This document shows positions 13,701 through 24,052 of a DNA stretch of 64,000 nucleotides, in pieces (within the stretch, counting starts at the first letter, position 1; each line of letters opens with the position of its first letter). Source of the stretch: Perilla frutescens (taxonomy: Eukaryota > Streptophyta > Magnoliopsida > Lamiales > Lamiaceae); assembly GCA_026008535.1 (NCBI GenBank), contig BRKX01000004.1, positions 12,921,501 to 12,985,500 of the forward strand, written 5' to 3'. Position numbers and translations under genes: made by a program. Below the pieces are notes generated by a model, which saw nothing but the letters and a program-made list of their open reading frames with translations, was not told where the DNA came from and ran no database searches.

Positions 13701-15430
13701 AATTATATTCTAGGTGCGGCGCGACTAAGACATTAAGTTACTAATAGTGTTTGACTCAAAGTTCATCGATTCAATTAAGGTGTGGGATTTATTTATTTTA
13801 TGCACCGTGGATTTATATTTTTGCCCATTTTAATATCATGTGTTGGCCGTATTTCATGTTACTATCAATGAGCTTTGGACTATATGTTCATTCATTTGGC
13901 TCTCATTATTTGTGCACAAATGTCAATATCGCTATGCGATTCAATTAGTACTAATGTACTATCATGTTTCGGTACTAAGGTACTATCAGTTTTCAGTATC
14001 AGTTATATTTGTGCTGCTGTTTTATTAACATGGGCAAATCTTTGCATAATTTCTCACACTGAGTATATTTTATATATGCTCACCCCTCATTAATATTTTC
14101 AGGTAATTGATTTGGTGGCGTGTGGGAGATCGAATGACAAGTCAAGTCAATTTTCATTTCTTCCGTTTACATTAGTCAAATTTTATTTTAGACAATTATT
14201 GATAATTCATATTTCATGGATCATGTTGGTTCTTAGACATCTACTCATGCTATTTATTTTATTTCATTTTTAGAACTTATGATAAATTTCTCAAATAAAA
14301 ATATTCTAGTTGAATTGCTAATTTAATTCATTAAGTATCATTTCCTTTTGTTAAATCCATGTATTTATTTTTCTACTCAAATGTTTTCACTAATTAAGTT
14401 AAATTAATATTTAAGTTATTTAATTTTAAAAAAAAATTATTTACATTTCCACATCAATTAAAATCATAAAAAAAAATTAGTTTAACACTTTAAGAAATTT
14501 AAGGTGTTACAACACTCTTTGCACTGAATTCCTCTCTTTGTGTTTGATGGTTGCAACTATTTTTGCTCACTGTTGGAATTTCTATCTTGCTGAGCAGTTC
14601 CAGGTTGTTGCCTCCTGTTGTTTGACCTTCTGGAGGACTGTTTATTTACTCTTTTAAGAATTTGACTGAAATTCTTAGTGATAAGGACCATATTATTCAT
14701 TGTTTCTGAATCAAGTACAGTTTTTTATGTTTGCACATGTTCAGGAACATCCTCAAAAACTTCAGCTTTTAGAGCAATACATTTCTTCCTTGAGCTGCTG
14801 TTATCATCTTCAAGATTCATCTCGAATGTCCTCAATGATCTCATCAGTTCATCAACTCTCATACTCTTGATGTCCTTGGCTTCTTCTATGGTAGCAACTT
14901 TGTAGGCAAACTTCTTTGAAAGAGATCTGAGAACCTTACTTACAAGTTTTTCATTGCTGATAGGTTCTCATAGAGCAAAACTTTCGTTTGATATGCTCAT
15001 TAATCTGGCATTAAATTCACCAATGGATTCAGATTCTTCTATTCTAAGACTTTAAAACTTTAATTGACAGCCTCACAGAACTAATCCCTTCAAAGGTAGT
15101 TTCCAGAATATCCCATGCAGCTTTAGCAGTCTCACAGGTTGAGATTAAGCTGAATGTTTCAAGGTCTACTGCAGAGAATATTGCGTTGAGAGTTTTAGAG
15201 TTGACATTGTACCAGTTCTTCTATTGCACAGTCCATTCTCCTTCTTCCATTTCCACATGCCTTCCTTCTTTGGCAACAGTTGGCTTTTCTTATCCTTCAG
15301 TGACACTCTTCCATGCGAGTTCATCAAGTGATCTCAGAAAGGCCATCATCCTTACTTTCCAGTAAGGATAGTTGTTGCCTTCTAGCAATGGTGGTCTGAC
15401 CGTGGATTATCCTTCTTTGATTACACTCAT
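10750..15430 (-). pseudogene. SIRE Copia gag, split by solo LTR B
   Basis: A likely start is the Met codon at 15428-15430 (MSVIKEG). The first part (15430-14517) reads through LLEGNNYPYWKVRMMAFLRS and TAKAAWDILETTFEG, a DUF4219/UBN2-type Copia gag, with several nonsense codons. The frame is interrupted by the 2953-bp solo LTR and resumes at 11558. A first zinc knuckle (CKECDGFGYIQTEC) is split by that insertion. It has Tyr where the conserved His belongs. A coiled-coil region follows (11316-11100, with repeated KEKENLIKSD/EIEELTTEL-type heptads). A second, intact CCHC knuckle is CHYCEEKGHIRPHC near 10900. Confidence 0.8.
11559..14511 (+). mobile_element. Solo LTR B (Gypsy-type, 2.95 kb)
   Basis: It starts TGTAATAGCCCGTTTTATC and ends AAGGTGTTACA, with a perfect 5-bp duplication ACACT (11554-11558 and 14512-14516). 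It is AT-rich and lacks any retroelement domain. Orientation follows the block CACTGAGTAT...GCTCACCCC (14056-14085) followed by TTTTCAGGT, which lies near the 3' end of the other two long LTRs in the same sense. Short frames at 13751-14093 look non-coding. It could instead be a very long LTR of an otherwise lost element, which is the same statement. Confidence 0.85.
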
Positions 15431-15504
15431 AACTGGAATGCAACCAAAACCTTTACGCAGATATGTAGCTTTCAGGATTCTTTTTGCACTAACACTAAAG
15501 GCGA

Positions 15505-15519
15505 CCCGCTCTGGTACCA
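15505..15519 (-). other. SIRE primer binding site
   Basis: On the minus strand TGGTACCAGAGCGGG follows the 5' LTR with about two bases between. It matches the initiator tRNA-Met type site TGGTATCAGAGC with one change. Confidence 0.8.
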
Positions 15520-15521
15520 AT

Positions 15522-16475
15522 TAAAGTTACATAAACTGTGCGGTCATGTTCATATTCATGTACTTGAACATTGTTGTGAACATGTAAGATCAGAATGTAA
15601 AAACATAAGCAAACAAAGAACACGAGGTTGGTAACCCTGTTCGATCAACTGATCTACGTCAGGGGGACTTATAAAGTCGTGAGAAACAGTTTACTACTCT
15701 GTTAAATGGTTACAGAGGTTATTACATGAAGACTCCCATCACTCGACCTCTTTCCTACCCCATTCAACCTCTTTCACTAAACTGAATTGTGTGATCCCCT
15801 CATAACCTAGAATCCCTCTAGTTCCCACAGCAAATCTCTCCCAAAACTCCTCTAAGTGTGTATGAAAGTGAGTTTCAAACACAGGCTAGAAACACGATGA
15901 TCTAACCGATCAAACCTAGTCTACCCGAATACTATATGCTTCGAAAGTGAAGTCTTTTAACTCTCAGCCCTTCTGTGTATTCGTAAAAATTGGTGTCACT
16001 AAACTAGTCTAATTCCCAGGCTATTTATAAACAACAGATATAGCCTTAACAAGGAATCAGAAGTCCTAATTAGACTAGGATTTAACAAGGAAACAAATTT
16101 CCTTAAATAAATCGGACTTTCCTAGTTTTGATGTCTTCCTAGAATAGAACTCCTTTCCTTCTTGATCTTCCTCATGAACAAGGCAACTTCTATTCTAAAA
16201 CGTCTATCTTGAATCTGCAGCTTCAACTCCTTGAATCTAGCATGGCACGTCTCTTGTAATTTTTCTGGACAACCATGTACATGATCATGTTCTTGAACAT
16301 GACTAAGTACATGTCTTGATCTTTGATCAGATTAGCAGCGGAATGTTCACAAAATTGCCCAGAACATGGTATTTGAACATGAATAACCAAAACCTTTTGT
16401 GATCTTTTGAAATTGCCATATAATCTTAAACAGATAATGACAATCTCGAACACCTAAGTGCAGATGGCACTAACA
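15522..16475 (-). repeat. SIRE 5' LTR
   Basis: The 954-bp LTR is the partner of 1391-4648. It ends GGCACTAACA at the outer edge and begins TAAAGTTAC at the inner edge, where TG has become TA. It contains the minus-strand TATAAATAGCC box near 16019-16030. Confidence 0.88.
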
Positions 16476-17747
16476 GGTATGAAATCTAATTTGCACATAG
16501 TTATATTTCTCCATCATTTAGTTTGATTATCTAATCATGCTATATTACAATAGGCTTTACCCTGAAGGGGCCGATAAAAGGGTCGGGAAGATCATTAAGG
16601 CCAAATATGATAGAGCATGGAATGAGTGGTCAGAGGTTCCAGAAGAAGTGAAGATGATGTGGTTTGGAGAGTTTAAGGTAATTTTTAATCAATGATGTTT
16701 GCAATTATTTGTTATATTTAAATGCTAACTTGATTTTTTATAGAAATTTTATCATTGGGATAAGAAGGATGATGATGAGATCTTTCAATTCTAGGATTCT
16801 AAAGGTGCAACGGTAATAAGACAAATTTTTTCTAACATCCGTATAGGGAAATGTAAAGGTCACTGGCTAGCAAGTAACAAACTGGTAACCCTCCACAACA
16901 GATGAGAATCTGATCCAAAATTCAAGGAAGTTTCTGAACGAAACAAGAAGAATTAAGCTGCGAATAAAGACGGAAAAGTGAATAGAGGTTGAGCTATTAC
17001 CATTACTGAGCGCAAGAAGCGATACGTGAGTCTATTTTTATGTTAAATTTATTTTGTATATACTTAATTAAGTGTTTGCCCAATAATCTGATTCATTACG
17101 CTTTGTGAATTTTGTAAGAGGTCAAATTGGGAAGAAAAGTTAGCATTCTTGAGGTGTTTGAAAATTTGAACTATGATAGACAAGCTGATAAATGGTTCAC
17201 TCCACATTCTGAGATGTTATATGTAAGATATTTTCCATATTTGTTTCTATCATTGAGATTTTAATTTTGAACATAATCAAGATTTATATATCTTTTTATC
17301 ACAGCATAAGTTTAAGGAGATGAAGGAAAACTCTGTATCATAGGGTAAAGATATTGATGATTCTACACTTTTCTTTGAGGCAGCAGGGGGAGCGAATAGA
17401 TATGATAGATGCCCTGGATTTGGTTCTGAAGTCTCCAATTTTACCACTATTTCTGGATCAAAAAATAAGAGCAAAGGTAGCCAATCTAGCATAGCTCAAG
17501 ATGAGCACCTCATGAATGACCGTTTAAATCGTTTGGAAGATGCGAATAAATATCTACTAGACGTGAATGAACGATTGGCCGCTGAAGTTATAGAACTTCG
17601 AAACCTCATCCTCTAAAAGAACAACACAAGTACCCCATATGAATCACATTCATCTGCCCCCTCCAATGATGATATTGGTTGTGATGTTGAGGATCATGAT
17701 ATTATTGATTTTTAGTTAGGTTGGATTTGATGCCATATTTTGTACTT

Positions 17748-17916
17748 TGATGGATTGATATCTAGTAGCTTGATGAATTGACTGATTGTTGTTTGATGAA
17801 TTTGTTGGTGGTATTCTGATGGATTTATTTGATGTATTTTGATGGATTTTAATGGATATTTTGATGGATTGTTTGATGGATTTTATTGGATTCTTTGATG
17901 GATTTGTATGGATAGT
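17748..17916 (+). repeat. Degenerate TGATGGATT tandem repeat
   Basis: Just after the TNPA-like stop codon, TGATGGATT and close variants (TGATGAATT, TGATGTATT) recur many times over about 170 bp with variable spacing. It lies in the 3' untranslated or subterminal part of the CACTA element. Confidence 0.7.
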
Positions 17917-17989
17917 ATTTCAGTGCTCTATAATAGGTTTTATTTTTATATTATTTTTAGAAAAACCAATTTAAAAAATATAAAATAAA

Positions 17990-18430
17990 GAATTCCAGTG
18001 GGAGTTTTCTGCTGGAATCACCCGAGCCCTAATCCCTAATAAAATATTCCAGCGGAATATTTACCGCTGGAATCGTATAACCCTAATCCTAAATATTGAA
18101 TTCCAGCGGCTAATTCCAGCGGAACATGTACCGCTAGAATTTATAACCCTAACCCTAACAATCAAATTCCAGCGGCCAATTCCAGCGGTATATGTACATC
18201 TGGAAATTCTGAACAGCACATGAAACGGACATTCCAATGGTTCGGGCCCCGCTGGAATTTTGTGACCGCTGGAATCGATGGGATTTCCATTGGAATATGT
18301 CAATTCTATCAGCATGTTTTCCAGCGGACCGGGCACGCTGGAATTTCCGCTGGAATAGTCCAATTCCAGCGGAAAACATACCGATTCCAGCGGAATTTAT
18401 CTGCTGGAATATTCGATTTTTCTTGTAGTA
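17990..18430. repeat. CACTA subterminal repeats and right terminal inverted repeat
   Basis: The 10-mer CCGCTGGAAT and its reverse complement ATTCCAGCGG, with one-base variants, occur roughly twenty times in 420 bp in both orientations. Paired inverted copies could form hairpins. The region ends with a TTTTTCTTGTAGT terminal repeat. In Spm such arrays are the binding sites of TNPA; here that role is inferred. Confidence 0.85.
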
Positions 18431-18555
18431 TACTGCATTAGTGATTCTTGAAGATAGAGTTGGGTAGAGATGTGGAGGTGAGAGAATAAGAGAAAGGGGT
18501 GAATAAGAGAGAGTAGTTAGCTAGGCGTGGTTTAGGGTAGTCAAAGATCAATTTG

Positions 18556-20151
18556 TGGCACACCGTCGTTTTAGTGTGCAAAATACACTTGCAGGCAAAT
18601 AGTCCACAAATGCTTAATCTACCCTCAACGGCTAGTATAGCTAGTGAAGACAGATGTCGATCCCACGAGGAGTGTTTATAACCTTCTGTCTTTTCTTAGT
18701 TTTGGTTCGGGTCTTCAGTGTCACTCTAAAAACCTTGCTAATAAACTTAAACTAACTAAATGCTGAAAAGGAAATCACAAGAGAAAATATCAGTAATAAA
18801 AGTGTTCAAGTCAAAGCGTCAAGTCATTCGGTAGGTATGCGCAATCCCGGATAAAACACATGTAATTACCGCTACTACCCGTTGTGCCCACACTAGCATA
18901 AAGATCAAAAATGGAATCCCTATGGCCAAATATGGGTAATTGTCACTTTGAGGGTTAACCGGTTATAGGAAATGGATACGATCGGCCACTCCCCAATCAC
19001 TTCTTACATTATATCGTCTAGATGATACGATCGGCACCTAGGGACCTAACTATAAAGGAACCTAAGGAGAGAATCACACAAAGGTTTTCCAAGCATAGCA
19101 GCTTTGAGGGCAAAAGCGACCCGATTCTAGTAGGTTTGACACGGTCTTGTGCCTGCATATACTGCTCAATCTTAACTACCAAGGCTGTCACCCCCGGACT
19201 TGTTACTATGCGGGTATCGAGGCATGGGTCACCTATACACTCCCACGTAACTAACACTAGTACCAGTTAATCAGAAATGCGCGCTTTCATCTCCAACCAC
19301 TTTTTACCTATGTCTAAGTGAAAAACAAATTAAGATTGTGAACCCTTAAGGCTTTAAAGTCCGATTACCTCATGCACATATTCTACCCTTAGACCATCAC
19401 TTTGACTTGAACAGTGGATACTTAGCCACTAAACATAGAAATGAAAGTAAAAGAAATGATAAAAGACATCTTACTTGGAAAGGAAATAACTCGATTAACT
19501 TCTGGGCCCAACCCCAGTTTTGCTAACAAAATAACTGAACTACCTTTCTGCAGGCAAACCGCCAGCTTCAGGCAGACAGAATATCCAAGAAATAAACTAA
19601 GTACGAAAAACGGTAAATTATATCTTCGTGGTGCAGAATGTGTGTGTACGCGTCCCCTGATATGAAAACAGATAAAAGTATTTATAGCAAATGAATTAAG
19701 GCTTCAAGTAGCCCAGATTTCACCCACGCAGGGGTTCTTGCACTCCTCCACTTCCTCACGTTCATGCTCCATGTTCTTCCTTGATTTTAGGAGTGATGGC
19801 AACAAACCCTAGCGTCTCCAGTAGCTTTCTCATGTCCCCACTTCCTTCTCAACGTGCTTAGACCTCCCCAAGACTCGGAACTGACCGCCACATCACCTCC
19901 ACGTGCATATTGGAGCTGGCCCGCGATTCTGTTGAGTTATTCTCGCAACAACTTTGACTGGGTCCTCGGCAGGCAAATCAGTCCTTTGTGCCCTCAGCAT
20001 AAATAGCACCTGTCTGTGCCTTTTGTGGTGGTTTTGTGTCCTCAGCCTCCTGCAGTCAGCTTTACCCCCAAAACTAGACTAGACTCTATACTAAACACTT
20101 ATAAAGGGTGTAAAAAGATAAAGGAAAAAACACGAATTTGAGTCTTCATTA
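18556..20151 (-). repeat. Athila 3' LTR
   Basis: The 1596-bp LTR starts TGGCACACCGTCG on the plus strand. Its inner end is TCTTCATTA where the partner has CCTTCATCA. It contains GATCCCACGAGGAG, a motif familiar from Athila/Tat LTRs, and a minus-strand TATAAATAC box near 19675. Confidence 0.92.
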
Positions 20152-20162
20152 CACCCACACAC
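20152..20162 (-). other. Athila polypurine tract
   Basis: On the minus strand GTGTGTGGGTG lies directly before the 3' LTR. The interspersed T residues make it a weak purine tract, but its position is right. Confidence 0.6.
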
Positions 20163-21343
20163 TTGGACTATACTTGTCCTCAAGTATGAATGTAACTTTA
20201 ACTCAAAACAACAAAAAACAGAAGACTCAAATGACTCAAAACAAGACAATACAGCATATGAATCATAAGTTGATAAAGGGCATAACAGTTGAACATTATG
20301 ATGCAGGCAAATCGAATCAATCAAACTCAGGCTACTATTGAAGTGTACACTCAGCTCGTCTTTTTCTCGAGTGTTTAGGTTAAGTGTTTACTCTCAACAA
20401 TTCCACCAAATTATCATCAACAAACTTGCAAACACCTTGTATAAACAATGTACGTTATTCACATGCATGCATATCAAAAGGTCTTGTGAGGGTTGTAATG
20501 GGGCATGCGGATCAAGGTTGGAAATATTTAGGAACTGGCTACCTTCAATAGTATTCGGGCAAAATCAGCACTGGCAGCTTTGTGCCCACATAACAACCTG
20601 GGAGAATAAAAATTCAAACATTTTTTATTTTTTTATTGTTATTATTATTATTTTTTATTTATTTATTTTCTTTCTTTGTGCTCATTTCTGGCATCTTGTC
20701 ACTATTTGGCTTAAACATACTACCAATACGAGCATAAATGTTTCATTCCCAGTCATAATATACTCTTTAAAGAGAGATTTTCAGAACGTAGGTCATGAAC
20801 AATTAAGCAGGCTCAAATAATGGCAGCAATGAGAAGCATTTATCAGTGAATAATATGGCCAAATAACGACGAAAGAAAATGGCTTAATCATCTAAGCATG
20901 CTTGAAATCAAGTTTGACAGGGCACAAGCAAGTAAGTATCAAATGAGGTGGTAGAATTTAAACACACAGAAAGAAGTCGCAAATGTTAATTTGGGCTCAA
21001 AGCTCACTGGGTAGTTATATATTGCTTTCACATGCGATTGATTAATTCCATCTGCCTAACAATAAATGTATGCCCATATATGCCCAATGTCAATCTATGA
21101 CTCATATGATATAGACTCAACATGCACACACAAAATAAAAACATACAAACACAACGACCTAGGCATATCCCTCCACACACTTGCTGTGCAAAGTACCCTT
21201 GCAGGCACAAGCAGTAATGTGGGTTAGATATGCCCAAAACAGACTCTATATATACAGACACAAATATACAAAAACAAGAATAGACACTAAACACACAAAC
21301 AAAAATAAAAGCAAATCCTAAACTACTGGGGATAAAACATGAC
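20163..21343 (-). other. Athila non-coding stretch before the 3' LTR
   Basis: About 1.2 kb lies between the extra ORF and the polypurine tract. It holds an AT-rich low-complexity run (20613-20680) and scattered TGCCCA/GGGCA words. I see no credible gene. Open frames here lack any family resemblance. Confidence 0.6.
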
Positions 21344-23491
21344 TTAAGGAGAGGAGGGGTAGTCTAACCCGAGATGAACACAAATGCTCTGCAGGGCTTT
21401 CTCAACTCTTTCAAGCTTCTTTGAATCTGCACTGCTCTATGCCCTGCTCGGTCCTTCTTGTGCCCTGGGCGATCCTTCTTGTGCCTTGGGGGCCTTTCTC
21501 TTGTCAAAGTATGTTGGTTCGTTAAAAAGGAGGAAGTATGAGGTGTTCTCTTCAATGAACCCAACTAGCTGCATCCGCTCCAGCCTCTAGGCATCAAGAT
21601 ACTCTGTCCTTTTGTCAAGCTCGGGGTACCCCTCAAAGACGTCGTCGAGGTCGCCACCTTTCAAACCTTCAAATATTCTAGCCACGAACGTGCCCAAAGC
21701 TACAACAGTTTCTCTGGTGTTGCTGGTCTGAGCCTGCAATTGAATCGCCAGAATGTAGCCGAGGTTGACCTTCCGCTTGTGTACCATGTTCCATAATAGG
21801 AATACCTCCTGCTGCGTGACTTGACATGTGCCATCCTTGCGCCCATAAAGGTTGAATGCCATCCATCTATGGCAAATCTGGAGGGCGTGGTCAGAGATGT
21901 GCTTGTCCTTGCTTGAGCCCGAAAGATAGAAGCCTTTGCCTCCAATTTCCTCCCACCGTTGCTGAATGTTTCGACTCTAGTCGTCGCCAACGCTGGTTGC
22001 TGCTTCTTTGTACCACTTCGAATGGACATCTTTTGGTTGGATGAAATCCAACAGCAGATTCAATCCTGAGATTGACATGCTATAGCTCTCTCCAGCTATC
22101 TAGAGGTTCACAACTCCGGGTGTCTCCAGACTAAATCCCTGCACTAGTTTGAACTCATATGAGGAAAGAAATTCAATGGTTAAAGAAGGGCATACTGTGT
22201 TCCTCCAGCCGAGTACTTGCTCCCAACCGATGTTGGCAAAGTATTCATACACTTGGTCCATGATTCCAAGTGTATTCAGCGTGCTGTCATGAAGAACGTA
22301 CAAGGGCAGATGCTTCTTCTTGTTCAATCTCTCAACAATTCCTTGTCTTAAGCTGCTTGGATCCTCCTTCTCCTCCTTCGCCGAGCGGCGGGGAAGAGTT
22401 CTGAGTGGCACCCTGCTTTTTGTGCCCCTTTTTACCCTTGCGGACACATAGGATTGAACAGGAGCTGGGATGATTTGGATTTCCGGTTCCACTTCCTCGC
22501 TGTGCAGCGACTTCTCTTCCTCTTCATTGTTGAACTGCTCCACATCTAGCCTCCTCTTGGTGGGTAGCTTCTCTTATTTCTTCGACTCCTTGCTGAATGG
22601 CTTCTTTGACTCTTTGCTGGTTGACTTGGTTCTCTTTGACTTGCTTTTAGACTTTTTGGGCACATCGGGACCCTTGCTTCAACTTGGTTCCCTTTGTGCC
22701 TCCTTCGGGACCTCCTGTGGTTTTGCCTTCTTCGACTTTTTCTTCTCTGCGGGTGGATCGGGTTGTGCCTGTTTCAGTTGCTCAGACTGGTTGTGGGCAT
22801 TCTCAGATGTAGATCCTTCTGAGGCAACTTTGTCATCCTCCATCGATTCTTCTTTCTCTTTTTCCGGTTCTGGTTCTTTCTCCTTCTCCTCTTGATGATC
22901 TTGCTCTAATTTCTCCTCCCCTTTGTCATCTTCCTCTATGCTCTCGCCTTCAGACTTCTCATCCCCTTCTTCCTCATCGCCGTCTTCTTCTTCATCGCCG
23001 CTGCCATTTTGTTTTTCTTCCTCCGCCTCATCTTCTTTCTCTGGTTCACCATCTTCTTCCCCGTCCTTCTCTGGTTCTTTCTCAGGCTCAGAATCGCCTG
23101 TTTCTTCACTAGGTTGGGGTGTCGGTGGCTTCTCAGGGATTGGTGGCTTCTCAGGTGTAGGCGTTGGGTCAGAGTTTTGCCCAGCTGGTGGTGGGCTCTG
23201 AGGTTTGCCCTTATCAGCTTCAACTTTCTTCTTCTTCTTCGACGCACCGCCCTTAGCCTTCGGCGGTGCTCGTTTCTTTTTCTCTGCTTGCGGCGGTGGG
23301 AGTGGTGGGTGTTATGGCAGAATGGTTTGGATTGGTGAGGGGTTGAGAATGGGTACGGTGCTTTGTTTCGGCTCCTTTAGCTGGGTCGACTGGGTGGTCT
23401 GCGTCATCTCTTGCGATGATTCGCCGGTGTTGCGGGAACTGCGACGTGTGCCTCGCTTGGCAGTTTCTCCAGTTTTCTTTGCCTTCACCAT
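21344..23491 (-). pseudogene. Athila extra ORF (ATHILA ORF-1-like), 7 stops
   Basis: One reading frame runs 716 codons from Met 23491 to TAA 21344 with no frameshift. It is broken only by seven stops (near 23313, 22678, 22575, 22102, 21970, 21588, 21440). The N-terminal third is Lys/Pro/Glu/Ser-rich and disordered-looking (MVKAKKTGETAKRGTRRSS, then PEKPPIPEKPPTP, then acidic runs). The rest is more globular: LPLYVLHDSTLNTLGIMDQV, NIGWEQVLGW, HRWMAFNLYGRKDG and QQEVFLLWNMV. These fit the ATHILA ORF-1 family. The frame occupies the 'env' position after integrase. I see no clear membrane segment, so an envelope role is unsupported. Its function in the family is unknown to me. Confidence 0.75.
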
Positions 23492-24052
23492 TTTTTTCTT
23501 TGAGGAATTTGGGAAGTAGGGTTTACCTTGCTCGATTTGTGAGAAATCGAAGGTGGAGGGGGGTATTTGAAATGCTTCTGGGGACGTGGGGTGTTGTGAG
23601 GGTGGTGGGTTTGTGCAGAGAGATCGTGGCCGAGAATTTAGGAATCGGTTGTGCCTAATTTTGAGAGAATTGGGGGATTTTGAATTGAGGAAGGAGATAT
23701 GTTTATAATTTAAAATAATGATATGGATATATCATCTCTCCCTCACTCCCCTTTTTTCGGCCTCAATTTTCAACCATTATCGATACTTGCATGGGGAAAA
23801 CCAACCATCTCTGCAGCTGCTGTTCCTGTCCAATCAGTCAAATTTGCCACAGTACCCCACCCACACACTTAAACCTTGCTGTGCCCTGCACATTACTTTG
23901 CCCACAGTGATGTATTTCCAGTCTTTGCCTTCATGCAGCGTTAATTCACAAACAAAATACAAACATAATTGAAATTAAAACAGGTAAACAAACCGGGTTG
24001 CCTCCCGTCCAGCGCCTTTGTTTAAGGTCTTTGGCTCGACCGTTTTGTGCCT

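Larger units (their letters stand above)
1391..16475 (-). mobile_element. SIRE/Maximus-type Copia LTR retrotransposon with env-like ORF
   Basis: It is bounded by target duplication GGTAT (1386-1390 and 16476-16480). In minus orientation the order is 5' LTR (15522-16475), primer site, gag, protease, integrase, RT, RNase H, extra ORF, polypurine tract and 3' LTR (1391-4648). That order, with an extra ORF between RNase H and the 3' LTR, is the SIRE-lineage layout. LTR ends are TG/CA, except that the inner end at 15522 reads TA. LTR identity is about 95% over the parts compared. Two solo LTRs lie inside it. Removing them gives about 9.8 kb, normal for SIRE. All reading frames are damaged. Confidence 0.88.
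1032..17616 (+). pseudogene. CACTA TNPA-like protein (Transposase_24 type), split by the SIRE insertion
   Basis: The second CACTA gene starts near ATG 1032 with a Gly/Ser/His-rich N-terminus and runs to the exon end at 1386. After the retroelement the intron resumes at 16477 (acceptor AG 16552-16553). Further exons are about 16554-16677, 16744-16812, 17100-17224 and 17305-17616. The block LYPEGADKRVGKIIK, then WNEWSEVPEEVKMMWFGEFK, then FYHWD is the signature of Transposase_24 (plant Ptta/En/Spm). The end is a short coiled-coil-like region (LNRLEDANKYLLDVNERL). TNPA-type proteins bind subterminal repeats in Spm, and such repeats follow here. A frameshift near 1250 and an in-frame TAG after EIFQF indicate decay. 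Confidence 0.75.
1..18430 (+). mobile_element. CACTA (En/Spm) DNA transposon, left end outside window
   Basis: This is a class II CACTA transposon identified by two gene remnants and one end. The 5' part holds the last exons of a TNP2-like transposase. Downstream is a second gene of the Transposase_24 (Ptta/En/Spm) type. The right end has many CCGCTGGAAT subterminal repeats and a degenerate terminal inverted repeat (TTTTTCTTGTAGT, 18417-18429), the reverse complement of the CACTACAAGAAAA type. About 15 kb of its apparent length is a nested SIRE Copia element (1391-16475), which carries two further solo LTRs. The left terminus and most of the TNP2 gene lie before the window. Both genes carry stops, so it looks immobile. 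Confidence 0.85.

Noticed and set aside
13751..14093. Three overlapping hydrophobic open frames in solo LTR B
   Set aside because: Overlapping frames in AT-rich LTR DNA, with no initiation context or known domain.
17990..18410. CRISPR-like array of CCGCTGGAAT
   Set aside because: Repeats are short, occur in both orientations with irregular spacers, and lie at a CACTA end in a plant genome.
22470..23519. Long plus-strand Ser/Phe/Leu-rich open frames
   Set aside because: They are mirror images of the minus-strand Athila extra ORF, whose Glu/Lys/Ser-rich codons read as Ser/Phe/Leu on the other strand.
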